From Pseudobutyrivibrio ruminis (GTDB lineage Bacteria > Bacillota > Clostridia > Lachnospirales > Lachnospiraceae), in the NCBI GenBank assembly GCA_015057315.1, contig SVER01000002.1:97392-161391 (forward strand): DNA of 64,000 nt, given 5' to 3'. The notes under the pieces were generated by a model. That model was given only the letters and a program-made list of their open reading frames with translations, had not been told where the DNA came from and searched no databases. Numbering within the stretch: the first letter of the stretch is position 1; each line of letters begins with the position of its first letter. The translations under genes and the position numbers were made by a program. Positions 7,788-15,965 of the stretch are shown here, one piece after another.

Positions 7788-7853
7788 AGTCACATCAAGA
7801 AAACAAACGAGAATATTCTTAAGAAACTAATGGAACTAAAGGAGGAAACGAAT

Positions 7854-9188
7854 ATGAGCAACTATAGATTTGAAACATTGGCACTTCACGTTGGACAGGA
7901 AAACCCAGACCCAGCTTCTGATGCAAGAGCAGTACCTATTTACCAGACAACATCTTATGTGTTTAGAGATTCACAGCATGCAGCTGATAGATTTGGTCTT
8001 GCAGACGCAGGTAACATATATGGAAGACTTACTAATTCAACTCAGGGCGTACTCGAAGCCAGAGTAGCAGCTCTCGAAGGTGGTAGTGCAGCACTTGCAG
8101 TTGCATCTGGTGCAGCAGCAATCACTTATACAATTCAGGCGCTTGCAGCAAACGGTGGTCACATCGTAGCACAGAAGACAATCTACGGCGGAAGCTACAA
8201 TCTGCTTGCACATACACTTACTCAGTACGGCGTTTCTACAACATTTGTAGATGCTCATAACTTAGATGAAGTTAAGAATGCAATCCAGGACAACACAAGA
8301 GCAATCTACTTAGAGACTCTTGGAAATCCAAACAGTGATATTCCAGATATTGATGCAATTGCACGTATTGCTCACGAAGCAAATCTTCCACTTGTTGTTG
8401 ATAACACATTTGGTGCAGCTTACTGGGTTCGCCCAATTGAGCACGGTGCAGACATCGTAGTTCACTCAGCTACAAAGTTCTTTGGCGGACACGGAACAAC
8501 ACTTGGCGGTGTTATTGTAGAAGCTGGAAAATATGATTGGAAGTCATCAGGTAAATATCCAAATATTGCAGATCCTAACCCAAGCTATCACGGTGTTTCA
8601 TTTGCTGAGGTTGCAGGACCAGCAGCATTTGTAACTTATATTAGAGCAATTCTACTTAGAGACACGGGGGCAACAATCTCTCCATTTAATGCATTCCTCC
8701 TTTTGCAGGGAATTGAGACATTGCCTCTACGTCTCGACAGACATGCTGAGAATACTAAGAAGGTAGTAGAGTTCCTTAATAATCATCCTAAGGTAGCTCA
8801 TGTAAATCATCCATCGTTAGAGAATCATCCAGATCATGAGCTTTACAAGAAGTACTTCCCTAAGGATGGTGGCAGCATCTTTACATTTGAGATTAAGGGA
8901 GGCAAGGAAGAGGCATACAAATTCATCGATAGCCTTGAAATCTTCTCAATCCTTGCAAATGTAGCTGATGTAAAGAGCCTTGTAATTCACCCAGCTACAA
9001 CAACACATTCACAGCTTACAGAGGAAGAGCTTTTAGACCAGGGCATTACACAAAGCACAATTCGCCTTTCAATTGGAACAGAGCACATCGATGATATCAT
9101 CGAGGATTTGGAGAAAGGCTTCGCTGCAATCGACGACGAGAAAATAGATGAGATTTTTAATGCAGAAAAAAACGCAAATGCGGTATAA
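7854..9188 (+). CDS. metY: O-acetylhomoserine sulfhydrylase (O-acetylhomoserine aminocarboxypropyltransferase)
   Basis: A 444-residue PLP enzyme that makes homocysteine from O-acetylhomoserine and sulfide in the cytoplasm. It shows the start of the Cys/Met metabolism family (FETLALHVGQENPDP), VPIYQTTSYVF, EGGSAALAVASGAAA, the ETLGNPNSDIPD segment and the PLP lysine in HSATKFFGGHGTTLGG. Length and the ATKF-GGHGT motif favour MetY over MetB/MetC. An in-frame ATG at 7830 would add eight residues, but GGAGG (7841-7845) positions the ribosome on the ATG at 7854. The upstream operator and downstream cysK place it in sulfur assimilation. Confidence 0.92.
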   Translation: MSNYRFETLALHVGQENPDPASDARAVPIYQTTSYVFRDSQHAADRFGLADAGNIYGRLTNSTQGVLEARVAALEGGSAALAVASGAAAITYTIQALAANGGHIVAQKTIYGGSYNLLAHTLTQYGVSTTFVDAHNLDEVKNAIQDNTRAIYLETLGNPNSDIPDIDAIARIAHEANLPLVVDNTFGAAYWVRPIEHGADIVVHSATKFFGGHGTTLGGVIVEAGKYDWKSSGKYPNIADPNPSYHGVSFAEVAGPAAFVTYIRAILLRDTGATISPFNAFLLLQGIETLPLRLDRHAENTKKVVEFLNNHPKVAHVNHPSLENHPDHELYKKYFPKDGGSIFTFEIKGGKEEAYKFIDSLEIFSILANVADVKSLVIHPATTTHSQLTEEELLDQGITQSTIRLSIGTEHIDDIIEDLEKGFAAIDDEKIDEIFNAEKNANAV

Positions 9189-9212
9189 TAAGTTTTAATG
9201 AGATTTAAATGA

Positions 9213-9296
9213 GCCTGTAGTTCACAAGCTATTATATTACTAAAGGGAATCGTGTTAGATGACCGTAGTAATATAATGCTTGTGAACGTAACAGGC
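9213..9296. repeat. Long imperfect palindrome between metY and cysK
   Basis: The left arm (9213-9242, starting GCCTGTAGTTCACAAGC) and right arm (9266-9296, ending GCTTGTGAACGTAACAGGC) are complementary over about 30 bases with only small bulges, around a 23-base loop. There is no T run, so it is not an ordinary terminator. It could be an mRNA-stabilising or processing hairpin within a metY-cysK transcript, or a small inserted palindromic element. No coding potential or known riboswitch pattern was recognised. Confidence 0.7.
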
Positions 9297-9332
9297 GGAG
9301 TAGAATATTAGAAAAAACAGGAGGATATTGAT

Positions 9333-10265
9333 ATGTCAAAGATATATAAGGGAGCAAGTGAATTAATCGGAAATACTCCACTTGTTGAGGTTACAAATAT
9401 TGAAAAGGAGCTCGGCTTAGAGGCTACAGTGCTAGTTAAGCTTGAATATTTCAATCCAGCAGGTTCTGTAAAGGACAGAGTTGCTCTTGCAATGATTGAA
9501 GATGCAGAGGAAAAGGGATTATTAAAGGAAGGCTCAGTTATCATTGAGCCAACAAGTGGTAATACAGGTATCGGTCTTGCAGCTATTGCAGCAGCTAAGG
9601 GCTATCGTGCAATTCTTACTATGCCAGAGACAATGTCTGTTGAGCGTAGAAATATTCTTAAGGCTTATGGTGCAGAGATTGTTCTTACAGAAGGCGCTCA
9701 GGGTATGAAGGGTGCTATCGCAAAGGCTGAAGAGCTTGCTAAAGAAATCGAAGGAAGCTTCATTCCGGGTCAGTTTGTAAACCCAGCAAACTCAGCAGCA
9801 CATCGTTCTACAACAGGTCCAGAGATTTGGAAGGATACAGATGGAAATGTGGATATCTTCATTGCTGGTGTTGGTACAGGTGGAACAGTTACAGGTGTTG
9901 GTGAATATCTTAAGAGCCAGAACCCTAAGGTACAGGTAGTTGCACTTGAGCCAAAGGATTCGCCAGTGCTTTCTGAGGGACGTGCAGGTGCTCATAAGAT
10001 TCAGGGTATCGGCGCAGGCTTTATACCTGAGGTTCTTAACACAAAGATTTACGATGAGGTATACAAGGCAGACAGCGCAGATGCATTCGAGGCAGCTAAG
10101 CTTCTTGCTAAGAAGGAAGGTATCTCAGTTGGTATCTCATCTGGTGCAGCTCTTCACGGTGCAATCGAGCTTGCAAAGCGCCCAGAAAACAAGGGCAAGA
10201 CAATCGTAGCTCTTCTTCCAGATTCAGGAGACCGCTACTATTCAACACCATTATTTACAGAGTAA
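9333..10265 (+). CDS. cysK: Cysteine synthase A (O-acetylserine sulfhydrylase)
   Basis: A 310-residue PLP enzyme converting O-acetylserine and sulfide to cysteine. Diagnostic segments are IGNTPLVEV, the PLP lysine in PAGSVKDRVA, the PTSGNTGIGLA asparagine loop, the GTGGTVTGVGEYLK phosphate-binding glycine loop and SSGAALHGA. Length is normal for CysK. It follows GGAGGATATTGAT and ends before a terminator. No ACCTA-N-TAGGT operator is seen directly upstream, so it may depend on readthrough from metY or have its own promoter near the palindrome at 9213-9296. Confidence 0.95.
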   Translation: MSKIYKGASELIGNTPLVEVTNIEKELGLEATVLVKLEYFNPAGSVKDRVALAMIEDAEEKGLLKEGSVIIEPTSGNTGIGLAAIAAAKGYRAILTMPETMSVERRNILKAYGAEIVLTEGAQGMKGAIAKAEELAKEIEGSFIPGQFVNPANSAAHRSTTGPEIWKDTDGNVDIFIAGVGTGGTVTGVGEYLKSQNPKVQVVALEPKDSPVLSEGRAGAHKIQGIGAGFIPEVLNTKIYDEVYKADSADAFEAAKLLAKKEGISVGISSGAALHGAIELAKRPENKGKTIVALLPDSGDRYYSTPLFTE

Positions 10266-10281
10266 TAATGATTATTTTAAG

Positions 10282-10308
10282 GCTAGAGTGTTTTGCTCTA
10301 GCTTTTTT
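10282..10308 (+). terminator. Intrinsic terminator after cysK
   Basis: GCTAGAG (10282-10288) pairs with CTCTAGC (10296-10302) around a short loop and is followed by six T residues. Confidence 0.85.
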
Positions 10309-10337
10309 GCGCTATTCATATTTGAAATCATTAATTC

Positions 10338-10682
10338 CTGTCACAAGAATCTTACCAATCTCAGTAAATTCATTCATGCTGTGACAGGCTTAATTGCACA
10401 GCAGACAATCTCTGTCACAGCGATTGCTTCAATCTCAGTAAAATCGTTGACATTGTGACAGAGATAATTCAATACTGCACCTTGTCTGTCACAGAGGTAA
10501 CGAAAACAATGGCTTTGCAGGGAGTCCTGTGACAGAAAAATTCCAATTTTAGTGAAATCCTGTCACAACATGTGTTACAAATGAAATAAATACGTTGAGC
10601 TTGTGACAGAATCGCTAAAAGACAAGCTGATTCTGTCACAACAACTGCTACAAACCTTATAAATGCGTTACCTTTGTGACAG
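10338..10682. repeat. Array 1: five phased CTGTCACA...TGTGACAG inverted-repeat units
   Basis: Five 50-bp units, each bounded by CTGTCACA and TGTGACAG, start at 10338, 10412, 10486, 10560 and 10633. The spacing is 74 bp except the last (73). Inner sequences vary considerably; A4 and A5 retain a TACGTT or TGCGTT core. The array fills most of the 480-base gap between the cysK terminator and the LytTR regulator. Short open frames here are by-products of the repeats. A second five-unit array is at 47909-48254. Function is unknown. Confidence 0.9.
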
Positions 10683-10745
10683 AAGCAACAAAGCTTCAGT
10701 ACATCACCACTTGCACACAATCTATTTTTGTATTATTTTATAGTC

Positions 10746-11450
10746 ATGATTAATGTATGTATCGTAGAAGACGAGTTGGCTCAGGCAGAGCTTCTCAAAC
10801 AATATATAAATAAATATGGAAATGCTACAAAGCAGCCCTTTAATATCACTCATTTAATTGATGGAATTGACCTTGTGGATGATTATAAGGGGCAGTTTGA
10901 TATTATACTGCTTGATATTCAGATGAAGCATTTAGATGGAATGGCAGCTGCGGAAAAGATTCGCAAGGTGGATTCAGATGTTATTATTATTTTCATTACA
11001 TCCACTGTGCAGTATGCAGTGCAAGGCTATGCTGTGGATGCATTAGGATATGTGTTAAAGCCTGTGCCTTACACTCAGTTTGAGCAGCTTTTTGAAAAGG
11101 CCATCACCAGGGTTAATGCTAAGAAGCAGCATGTGTATGTGAAGGTTTCTGTGGATGACAAGCAGATGAAGCTTGACTGTGACTCTATTTCATATATTGA
11201 AAGTCAGCGAAACAATGTGGTCATTCACACAGATGAAAGGGACTACACTACCATAGGGCCACTTAAAAGATTTGATGAAATGCTTATGGAGCATGGATTT
11301 AGCAAATGCCATAATGCATATCTTGTTAATCTTTCTAGGGTTGAGGCTGTGCAAAAGGAAGAGGTAATTCTTACTGATGGTGTAACACTTCCTATTAGTA
11401 GAGCAAGGAAAAAGGAATTTATGGCCGCACTTACAGAGGATATTTTATAG
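10746..11450 (+). CDS. LytTR-family response regulator (AgrA-like)
   Basis: A 234-residue two-component regulator. Residues 1-120 are a receiver domain: acidic pocket IVEDE, phosphorylatable Asp57 in IILLDIQM, and the Lys of YVLKPV. Residues about 135-234 are a LytTR DNA-binding domain (VKVSVDDKQMKLDCDSISYIES, then FSKCHNAYLVNL and LPISRARKKEF). A TTG at 10728 would add six residues, but the ATG at 10746 begins the receiver domain normally. No convincing ribosome binding site precedes it. The histidine kinase starts nine bases after its stop. LytTR proteins bind pairs of short direct repeats about two helical turns apart; such pairs occur upstream of the three surface loci in this window. Confidence 0.9.
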   Translation: MINVCIVEDELAQAELLKQYINKYGNATKQPFNITHLIDGIDLVDDYKGQFDIILLDIQMKHLDGMAAAEKIRKVDSDVIIIFITSTVQYAVQGYAVDALGYVLKPVPYTQFEQLFEKAITRVNAKKQHVYVKVSVDDKQMKLDCDSISYIESQRNNVVIHTDERDYTTIGPLKRFDEMLMEHGFSKCHNAYLVNLSRVEAVQKEEVILTDGVTLPISRARKKEFMAALTEDIL

Positions 11451-11459
11451 GAGATATTT

Positions 11460-12818
11460 ATGGACTTACATGCTTTTTTAGACCCAGTAAAATTACAGGA
11501 TACACCGCGACTTTTTACCGCTATTGCTGAATGGCTAGCGGTTTTTGTTTATTTTAATATTTACAAAAGAAGACGCCATGATAAGATATATATTTTCCAG
11601 TGCATAGGCACATTGGCAGTGCAGATTATATATCAGTTTATAGCAGGCTTACTTCCTATAGAATTCTGGATCCCTTGCATGATGGGCGCAGTTGCACTGA
11701 TGTACGCTTCCCTTTATTTTGTGCTAGATATTAAGCCAAGGGATTGTGGGGTAATAACCACCCATGCTTTTGTTTTGGCAGAATTTGCAGCATCCCTATA
11801 CATTCAGCTGTATGTATGGTGCGTTTATTTTTCAGATGTAGATGATTTTACCGAATCTGTTGTAGTAATGGTTATCGTATATACGATAACATTTATTGCT
11901 TATTATAATTTTGAAAAAGGTAACATCCCTCCAAATAAAAATCTTAATGTAAAGACAAATGAACTTATAAGCGTTATCATCACAGGTATTGGTGCTTTTA
12001 TTATGTCAAACCTTAGCTTTATAACCCAAAAGACACCATTCTCTGCTTCAGAAAACATGCTATATGTAAGAACTCTTGTTGATTTTGGTGGTATGTTGAT
12101 GCTGATGACGGAAATGGGACGTCGTAATGAGATGGCTGCCAAAAACGAGAGCGATGCCATTAATCAGCTGTTCCAGAAGCAGTATGAACAGTATAAGCTG
12201 GCTGTTGACAATTCAGAGGCACTTCGTAAAGAAATGCACGATATGAAGCATTATGTAATGGCATTAAAGGAAGAGGATGACCCGGTAAGACGTGCTGAGG
12301 TGTTAGAGGATATGGAGCAGGCCATAGCCATCCAGGAATCATTTATGAACACAGGCAATAAGGTATTAGATGTTATCCTTACCACCAAAAGCCTACAGTG
12401 CCAGAAAAAGAACATCACTCTTAATGCTATGGTAGACGGTGATTTGCTTTCTGGTATCCACGTAAAAGATATCTGTTCACTTTTTGGAAATCTTTTGGAT
12501 AATGCAATAGAAGCTACTCAGCAGGTGGAGGATCATGAGAAGAGGCTAATTACCATGTCTGTTCGCTCTCGAAATCAATTTATAATTGTAGAGTGTGAAA
12601 ACTACTCTGATAGCTCTAATGTAAGGCTTAGAAAGAATCAAAGACGAAGAATTTTTAAGAATGATAATCTACCTGGCACCACCAAAAAAGATAATGTAAA
12701 GCATGGCTTCGGCCTAAAATCCATTGGTCAGGTGGCAGAAAAATACGATGGTGCTATGAACGTAAGCTACGAAGATGGCTGGTTCAAAGTAAAGGTTTTA
12801 CTAGCCGCTAAGAAATGA
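11460..12818 (+). CDS. Membrane sensor histidine kinase, GHKL type (AgrC/NatK-like)
   Basis: A 452-residue sensor with about six hydrophobic segments in residues 15-215, a coiled linker (FQKQYEQYKLAVDNSEALRKE) and a phosphoacceptor segment MHDMKHY with His260 and His264. The GHKL ATPase has the N box FGNLLDNAIEA and the G box HGFGLKSIGQV. It pairs with the LytTR regulator just upstream. No AgrB or AgrD-like peptide gene is adjacent, so the signal it senses cannot be deduced. A terminator follows. Confidence 0.88.
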   Translation: MDLHAFLDPVKLQDTPRLFTAIAEWLAVFVYFNIYKRRRHDKIYIFQCIGTLAVQIIYQFIAGLLPIEFWIPCMMGAVALMYASLYFVLDIKPRDCGVITTHAFVLAEFAASLYIQLYVWCVYFSDVDDFTESVVVMVIVYTITFIAYYNFEKGNIPPNKNLNVKTNELISVIITGIGAFIMSNLSFITQKTPFSASENMLYVRTLVDFGGMLMLMTEMGRRNEMAAKNESDAINQLFQKQYEQYKLAVDNSEALRKEMHDMKHYVMALKEEDDPVRRAEVLEDMEQAIAIQESFMNTGNKVLDVILTTKSLQCQKKNITLNAMVDGDLLSGIHVKDICSLFGNLLDNAIEATQQVEDHEKRLITMSVRSRNQFIIVECENYSDSSNVRLRKNQRRRIFKNDNLPGTTKKDNVKHGFGLKSIGQVAEKYDGAMNVSYEDGWFKVKVLLAAKK

Positions 12819-12845
12819 ATTATTGCGAGTTATCACGGATTTTTG

Positions 12846-12878
12846 ACAAGTTGTCCTTCGGGGCAACTTGTTTTTTTT
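12846..12878 (+). terminator. Intrinsic terminator after the two-component genes
   Basis: ACAAGTTG...CAACTTGT stem (12846 to 12871) with a TTCG-type loop and a run of eight T residues. Confidence 0.9.
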
Positions 12879-12941
12879 ATATCGTGGTAGATTAATATCA
12901 GAAATGGTAAGAACGGCTTGCCAATTAAATGGAGGATATAG

Positions 12942-15302
12942 ATGGACGCTAAAGAAATTATTTCAAAGCTTACATTGATGGAGAAGGCCGCATTACTTAG
13001 CGGTAAGAACGAGTGGGAGTCAAGGGACATTCCACGCTTGGGGATTCAGTCAATCACTTTTTCTGATGGACCTCACGGGTTACGTCGTCAGGAGGGAGCT
13101 GGCGATCACCTAGGACTTAATGCATCTCTTCCAGCTACATGTTTTCCAACAGCAGCAACAGTTGCTAACAGTTGGGATCCTAGCCTTGGTGAAGAAATTG
13201 GTGCAGCCCTTGGTGAGGAGGCAGTAGCACAGAATGTAGATGTGTTACTTGGACCTGGTCTTAACATGAAGCGCTCTCCACTTTGTGGAAGAAACTTTGA
13301 GTACTTTAGCGAAGACCCAATCCTTGCAGGTAAGATGGCAGCGGCGTACGTAAGGGGTATTCAGAGCAAGCATGTTTATTCTTGCCCTAAGCACTTTGCT
13401 GTCAACTCTCGCGAGTATCGCAGAATGGCTATGAACGCTGTTGTTGATGAGCGTACACTTCGTGAGATTTACCTTACAGCATTTGAGATTGCTGTTAAGG
13501 AAGGTGGAGCTAAGACAATCATGTCAGCTTACAACGAGGTTAATGGCAAATATGCTAACGAGAACGACCATCTTTTAGTTGATATCCTTAGAAATGAGTG
13601 GGGATTTGACGGTATCGTTGTTACAGACTGGGGCGCTAGCAACGACCATGTGGCTGGTGTTAAATGTCAGTCCAATGTAGAGATGCCAAATCCTGGTCTT
13701 GATTCTGCTAGAGAGCTTATCAAGGCAGCAACAGAAGGTGAAGGCCGCATCACGGAGGAGGAAATCGACAAGGCAATTCTTCCTATTATAGAGGCAGCTA
13801 TTTACTTTAAGGAGAATGATCACAGCAAGGGATTTGATAAGGAAGCTCATCATGCCATTGCTAAAAAGGCAGCTGTTAATTCAGCAGTGCTTCTTAAGAA
13901 TGATGAAGATATCCTTCCTCTTAAGGCAGGCACCACAGTTTGCTTACGTGGACCATTTGTTGATAAGCCTCGTTATCAGGGCTCTGGTAGTTCACAGGTT
14001 AATTCAACAAAGGTTGAGACAATCAGAGAGCAGATTGCAAACTACGATTTAAATGTAATAGATGACCCAGAAAAGGCTGATGTAGTCTTATTCTTCTTTG
14101 GATTAGATGAAATAGCTGAGAGCGAAGGTGCAGACAGAATGTCAATAGATGTGCCTGAGTATCAGATAAAGGAGCTAGAAGAGCTCACAGTTTACAACAA
14201 GCATATCATAGGTGTTATGAGTGCCGGTTCATCTGTAAAGATGCCATGGCTTGGTAATTTACAGGCTTTACTTCACGGATACTTAACAGGACAGGCTGGA
14301 GCATCAGCATTACTTGATATCATTGTTGGCAAAGAGATTCCAACTGGTAAGCTTTCAGAGTCTTACCCATTCGCATATACGGATTGCTCGATTGTAAACT
14401 ACGCAGATACAGAGAAGAGAAATCTTCAGTATCGCGAAGGACCATTCATTGGATATCGTTATTACGATACAGCAGATGTTGCAGTGCAGTTCCCATTTGG
14501 ATTTGGACTTAGCTATACCACATTTGAATATTCAGCTCTTTCAGTTTCAGAAGAGGGAATTAAGTTCACTATTAAGAATACAGGAAATCGCGACGGCGCT
14601 GAGATAGCTCAGATGTACATAGGTAAATCTGAATCAGGACTTATTCGTCCTAAGAAGGAGCTTAAGGGCTTCAAGAAGGTATGGATTAAGGCTGGTGAAT
14701 CAGCAGATGTTGAGATTCCATTTGATGATAAGACCTTCCGCTATTTCTCAACTGTAAGTAACAAGTGGGAAATTGAAGGTGGTGAGTATCAGATATATGT
14801 AGGTGGAAATGTTCGTGACATCGAGCTTACAGGCAGAATCACAAAGGCAGGCACTATTACTGAATTACCTTACGATATTGAAAGCCTACCAAGCTATAAG
14901 ACAGGTAAAGTAAGAAACGTACATTATGAAGAGTTTGAAAAGCTTTACGCAGCTCCACTTCCAGAGGAAAAGGTTGGACCACTTGATATCAACGATGCCC
15001 TTTGCCAGATGAAGGATGCTAAGAGCGGACTTTGTAGACTTGTGTACAAGGTACTTAAGAGCAACCTGGATAAGTCTTACGAAAAGGGAGTGCCAGACCT
15101 TAACACAATGTTCATCTACAACATGCCATTTAGAGCAATGAGTAAGATGACAGGTGGCGCAGTATCAAGAGAGATGGCCGAATCAATAGTAACTATTGCA
15201 AACGGACACTTCTTCAGAGGACTTGGTGGTGTAATCGGAGGCTACTTTAGAAACTCCCGCGCCAACAAGAAATACGAAGCACGTTTAAATCATAAAGAAT
15301 AA
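12942..15302 (+). CDS. Glycoside hydrolase family 3 beta-glucosidase, cytosolic, canonical order
   Basis: A 786-residue GH3 enzyme without signal peptide. The N-terminal TIM-barrel domain shows LGIQSITFSDGPHGLR, GPGLNMKRSPLCGRNFEYFSEDP, KHFAVNSRE and the nucleophile Asp229 in GIVVTDWGAS. The second domain (about residues 305-520) follows with AVLLKNDEDILPL and GSGSSQVN, then a fibronectin-III-like domain (about 550-645). An extra C-terminal region of about 130 residues, not typical of the family, follows. It probably hydrolyses cello-oligosaccharides or other beta-glucosides taken into the cell. GGAGG at 12931 positions the start. A membrane-anchored GH3 lies two genes downstream. Confidence 0.92.
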   Translation: MDAKEIISKLTLMEKAALLSGKNEWESRDIPRLGIQSITFSDGPHGLRRQEGAGDHLGLNASLPATCFPTAATVANSWDPSLGEEIGAALGEEAVAQNVDVLLGPGLNMKRSPLCGRNFEYFSEDPILAGKMAAAYVRGIQSKHVYSCPKHFAVNSREYRRMAMNAVVDERTLREIYLTAFEIAVKEGGAKTIMSAYNEVNGKYANENDHLLVDILRNEWGFDGIVVTDWGASNDHVAGVKCQSNVEMPNPGLDSARELIKAATEGEGRITEEEIDKAILPIIEAAIYFKENDHSKGFDKEAHHAIAKKAAVNSAVLLKNDEDILPLKAGTTVCLRGPFVDKPRYQGSGSSQVNSTKVETIREQIANYDLNVIDDPEKADVVLFFFGLDEIAESEGADRMSIDVPEYQIKELEELTVYNKHIIGVMSAGSSVKMPWLGNLQALLHGYLTGQAGASALLDIIVGKEIPTGKLSESYPFAYTDCSIVNYADTEKRNLQYREGPFIGYRYYDTADVAVQFPFGFGLSYTTFEYSALSVSEEGIKFTIKNTGNRDGAEIAQMYIGKSESGLIRPKKELKGFKKVWIKAGESADVEIPFDDKTFRYFSTVSNKWEIEGGEYQIYVGGNVRDIELTGRITKAGTITELPYDIESLPSYKTGKVRNVHYEEFEKLYAAPLPEEKVGPLDINDALCQMKDAKSGLCRLVYKVLKSNLDKSYEKGVPDLNTMFIYNMPFRAMSKMTGGAVSREMAESIVTIANGHFFRGLGGVIGGYFRNSRANKKYEARLNHKE

Positions 15303-15303
15303 A

Positions 15304-15351
15304 AGCCTTCCCCTTTGTAGGGGGAAGGTGCCCCGTAGGGGCGGATGAGGG
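15304..15351. repeat. Small palindromic repeat ending GGATGAGGG (copy 1)
   Basis: Two adjacent hairpins (CCTTCCCC with GGGGAAGG, then GCCCCGTAGGGGC) followed by GGATGAGGG. A diverged copy with the same layout is at 58228-58276. Both sit a few bases upstream of a ribosome binding site. Similar elements are familiar from many Firmicutes genomes. Confidence 0.7.
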
Positions 15352-15366
15352 TAAAGGAGAATTAAT

Positions 15367-15924
15367 ATGAATCTTTGGAACAACTTTGTTGAAAAGCACC
15401 CAGCACTTGCCAAGTGGATTCGTGAGGGTGGCTTATTCGTAATCGTAAGTAACTTAATCACAGTATTTAAGTATTTGTTACTTACATTTTTACCTGCAGC
15501 TTTTGCATTCTTAGGAGACAGAACTTTTGGCTGGCCAGGTATTCCACTTACAATCGCTGGTGAAACATTCCAGTGGAACATCTTAGGTTACGACCAGGCA
15601 CACGGCGGTCTTGCTTACTTCACAGCATACATGATTGCCATGGTAATCGGTGAATGCATTAATTTCCCAATTCAGAAGCTTTTTGTATTCCGTAATCACG
15701 ATAAGCCTGGCAAGCAGATTGCCTGGTACATTTTGGCATTTATCGTAATTACCTGCATCGTAAACTCAATCAACTGTATTTGGGTTGCAGTAGCAGGCAT
15801 CTTCGTTCCAGCATGGCTTTACAACATCGGAACAACCGTACTCAACGGCGGAGTTTCAATGGTGGTCTTCTTCTTTGTAAACAAGATCATCTTCCCAGAA
15901 ACCCCAAAAGCCGATATGAGATAA
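15367..15924 (+). CDS. GtrA-like four-helix membrane protein
   Basis: A 185-residue integral membrane protein with four predicted helices (about residues 20-45, 80-100, 118-140 and 148-170). The motif QKLFVFRN after the second helix resembles the FVFRN segment of GtrA family proteins, which are linked to lipid-linked sugar transfer or cell-surface polysaccharide synthesis. It lies between two GH3 genes, and a family 2 glycosyltransferase follows them, which fits a glycan role, but the assignment rests on a short motif and topology. Confidence 0.6.
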   Translation: MNLWNNFVEKHPALAKWIREGGLFVIVSNLITVFKYLLLTFLPAAFAFLGDRTFGWPGIPLTIAGETFQWNILGYDQAHGGLAYFTAYMIAMVIGECINFPIQKLFVFRNHDKPGKQIAWYILAFIVITCIVNSINCIWVAVAGIFVPAWLYNIGTTVLNGGVSMVVFFFVNKIIFPETPKADMR

Positions 15925-15965
15925 ATTTACTATTAATCAAGTGTTAATAGGAAGGAGAAGAGAGA

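Noticed and set aside
9189..9332. SAM or T-box riboswitch before cysK
   Set aside because: The palindrome has no T-box sequence, specifier loop, or SAM-type multi-helix pattern; it is a single long hairpin.
10338..10682. CRISPR array interpretation of the phased repeats (here and at 47909-48254)
   Set aside because: The repeated unit is 50 bp with weakly conserved interiors, the 24-base spacers of array 2 are related or identical to each other, and no cas genes are present.
10469..10720. An 83-codon minus-strand frame within array 1
   Set aside because: It consists of repeat sequence, has no ribosome binding site and no recognisable protein feature.
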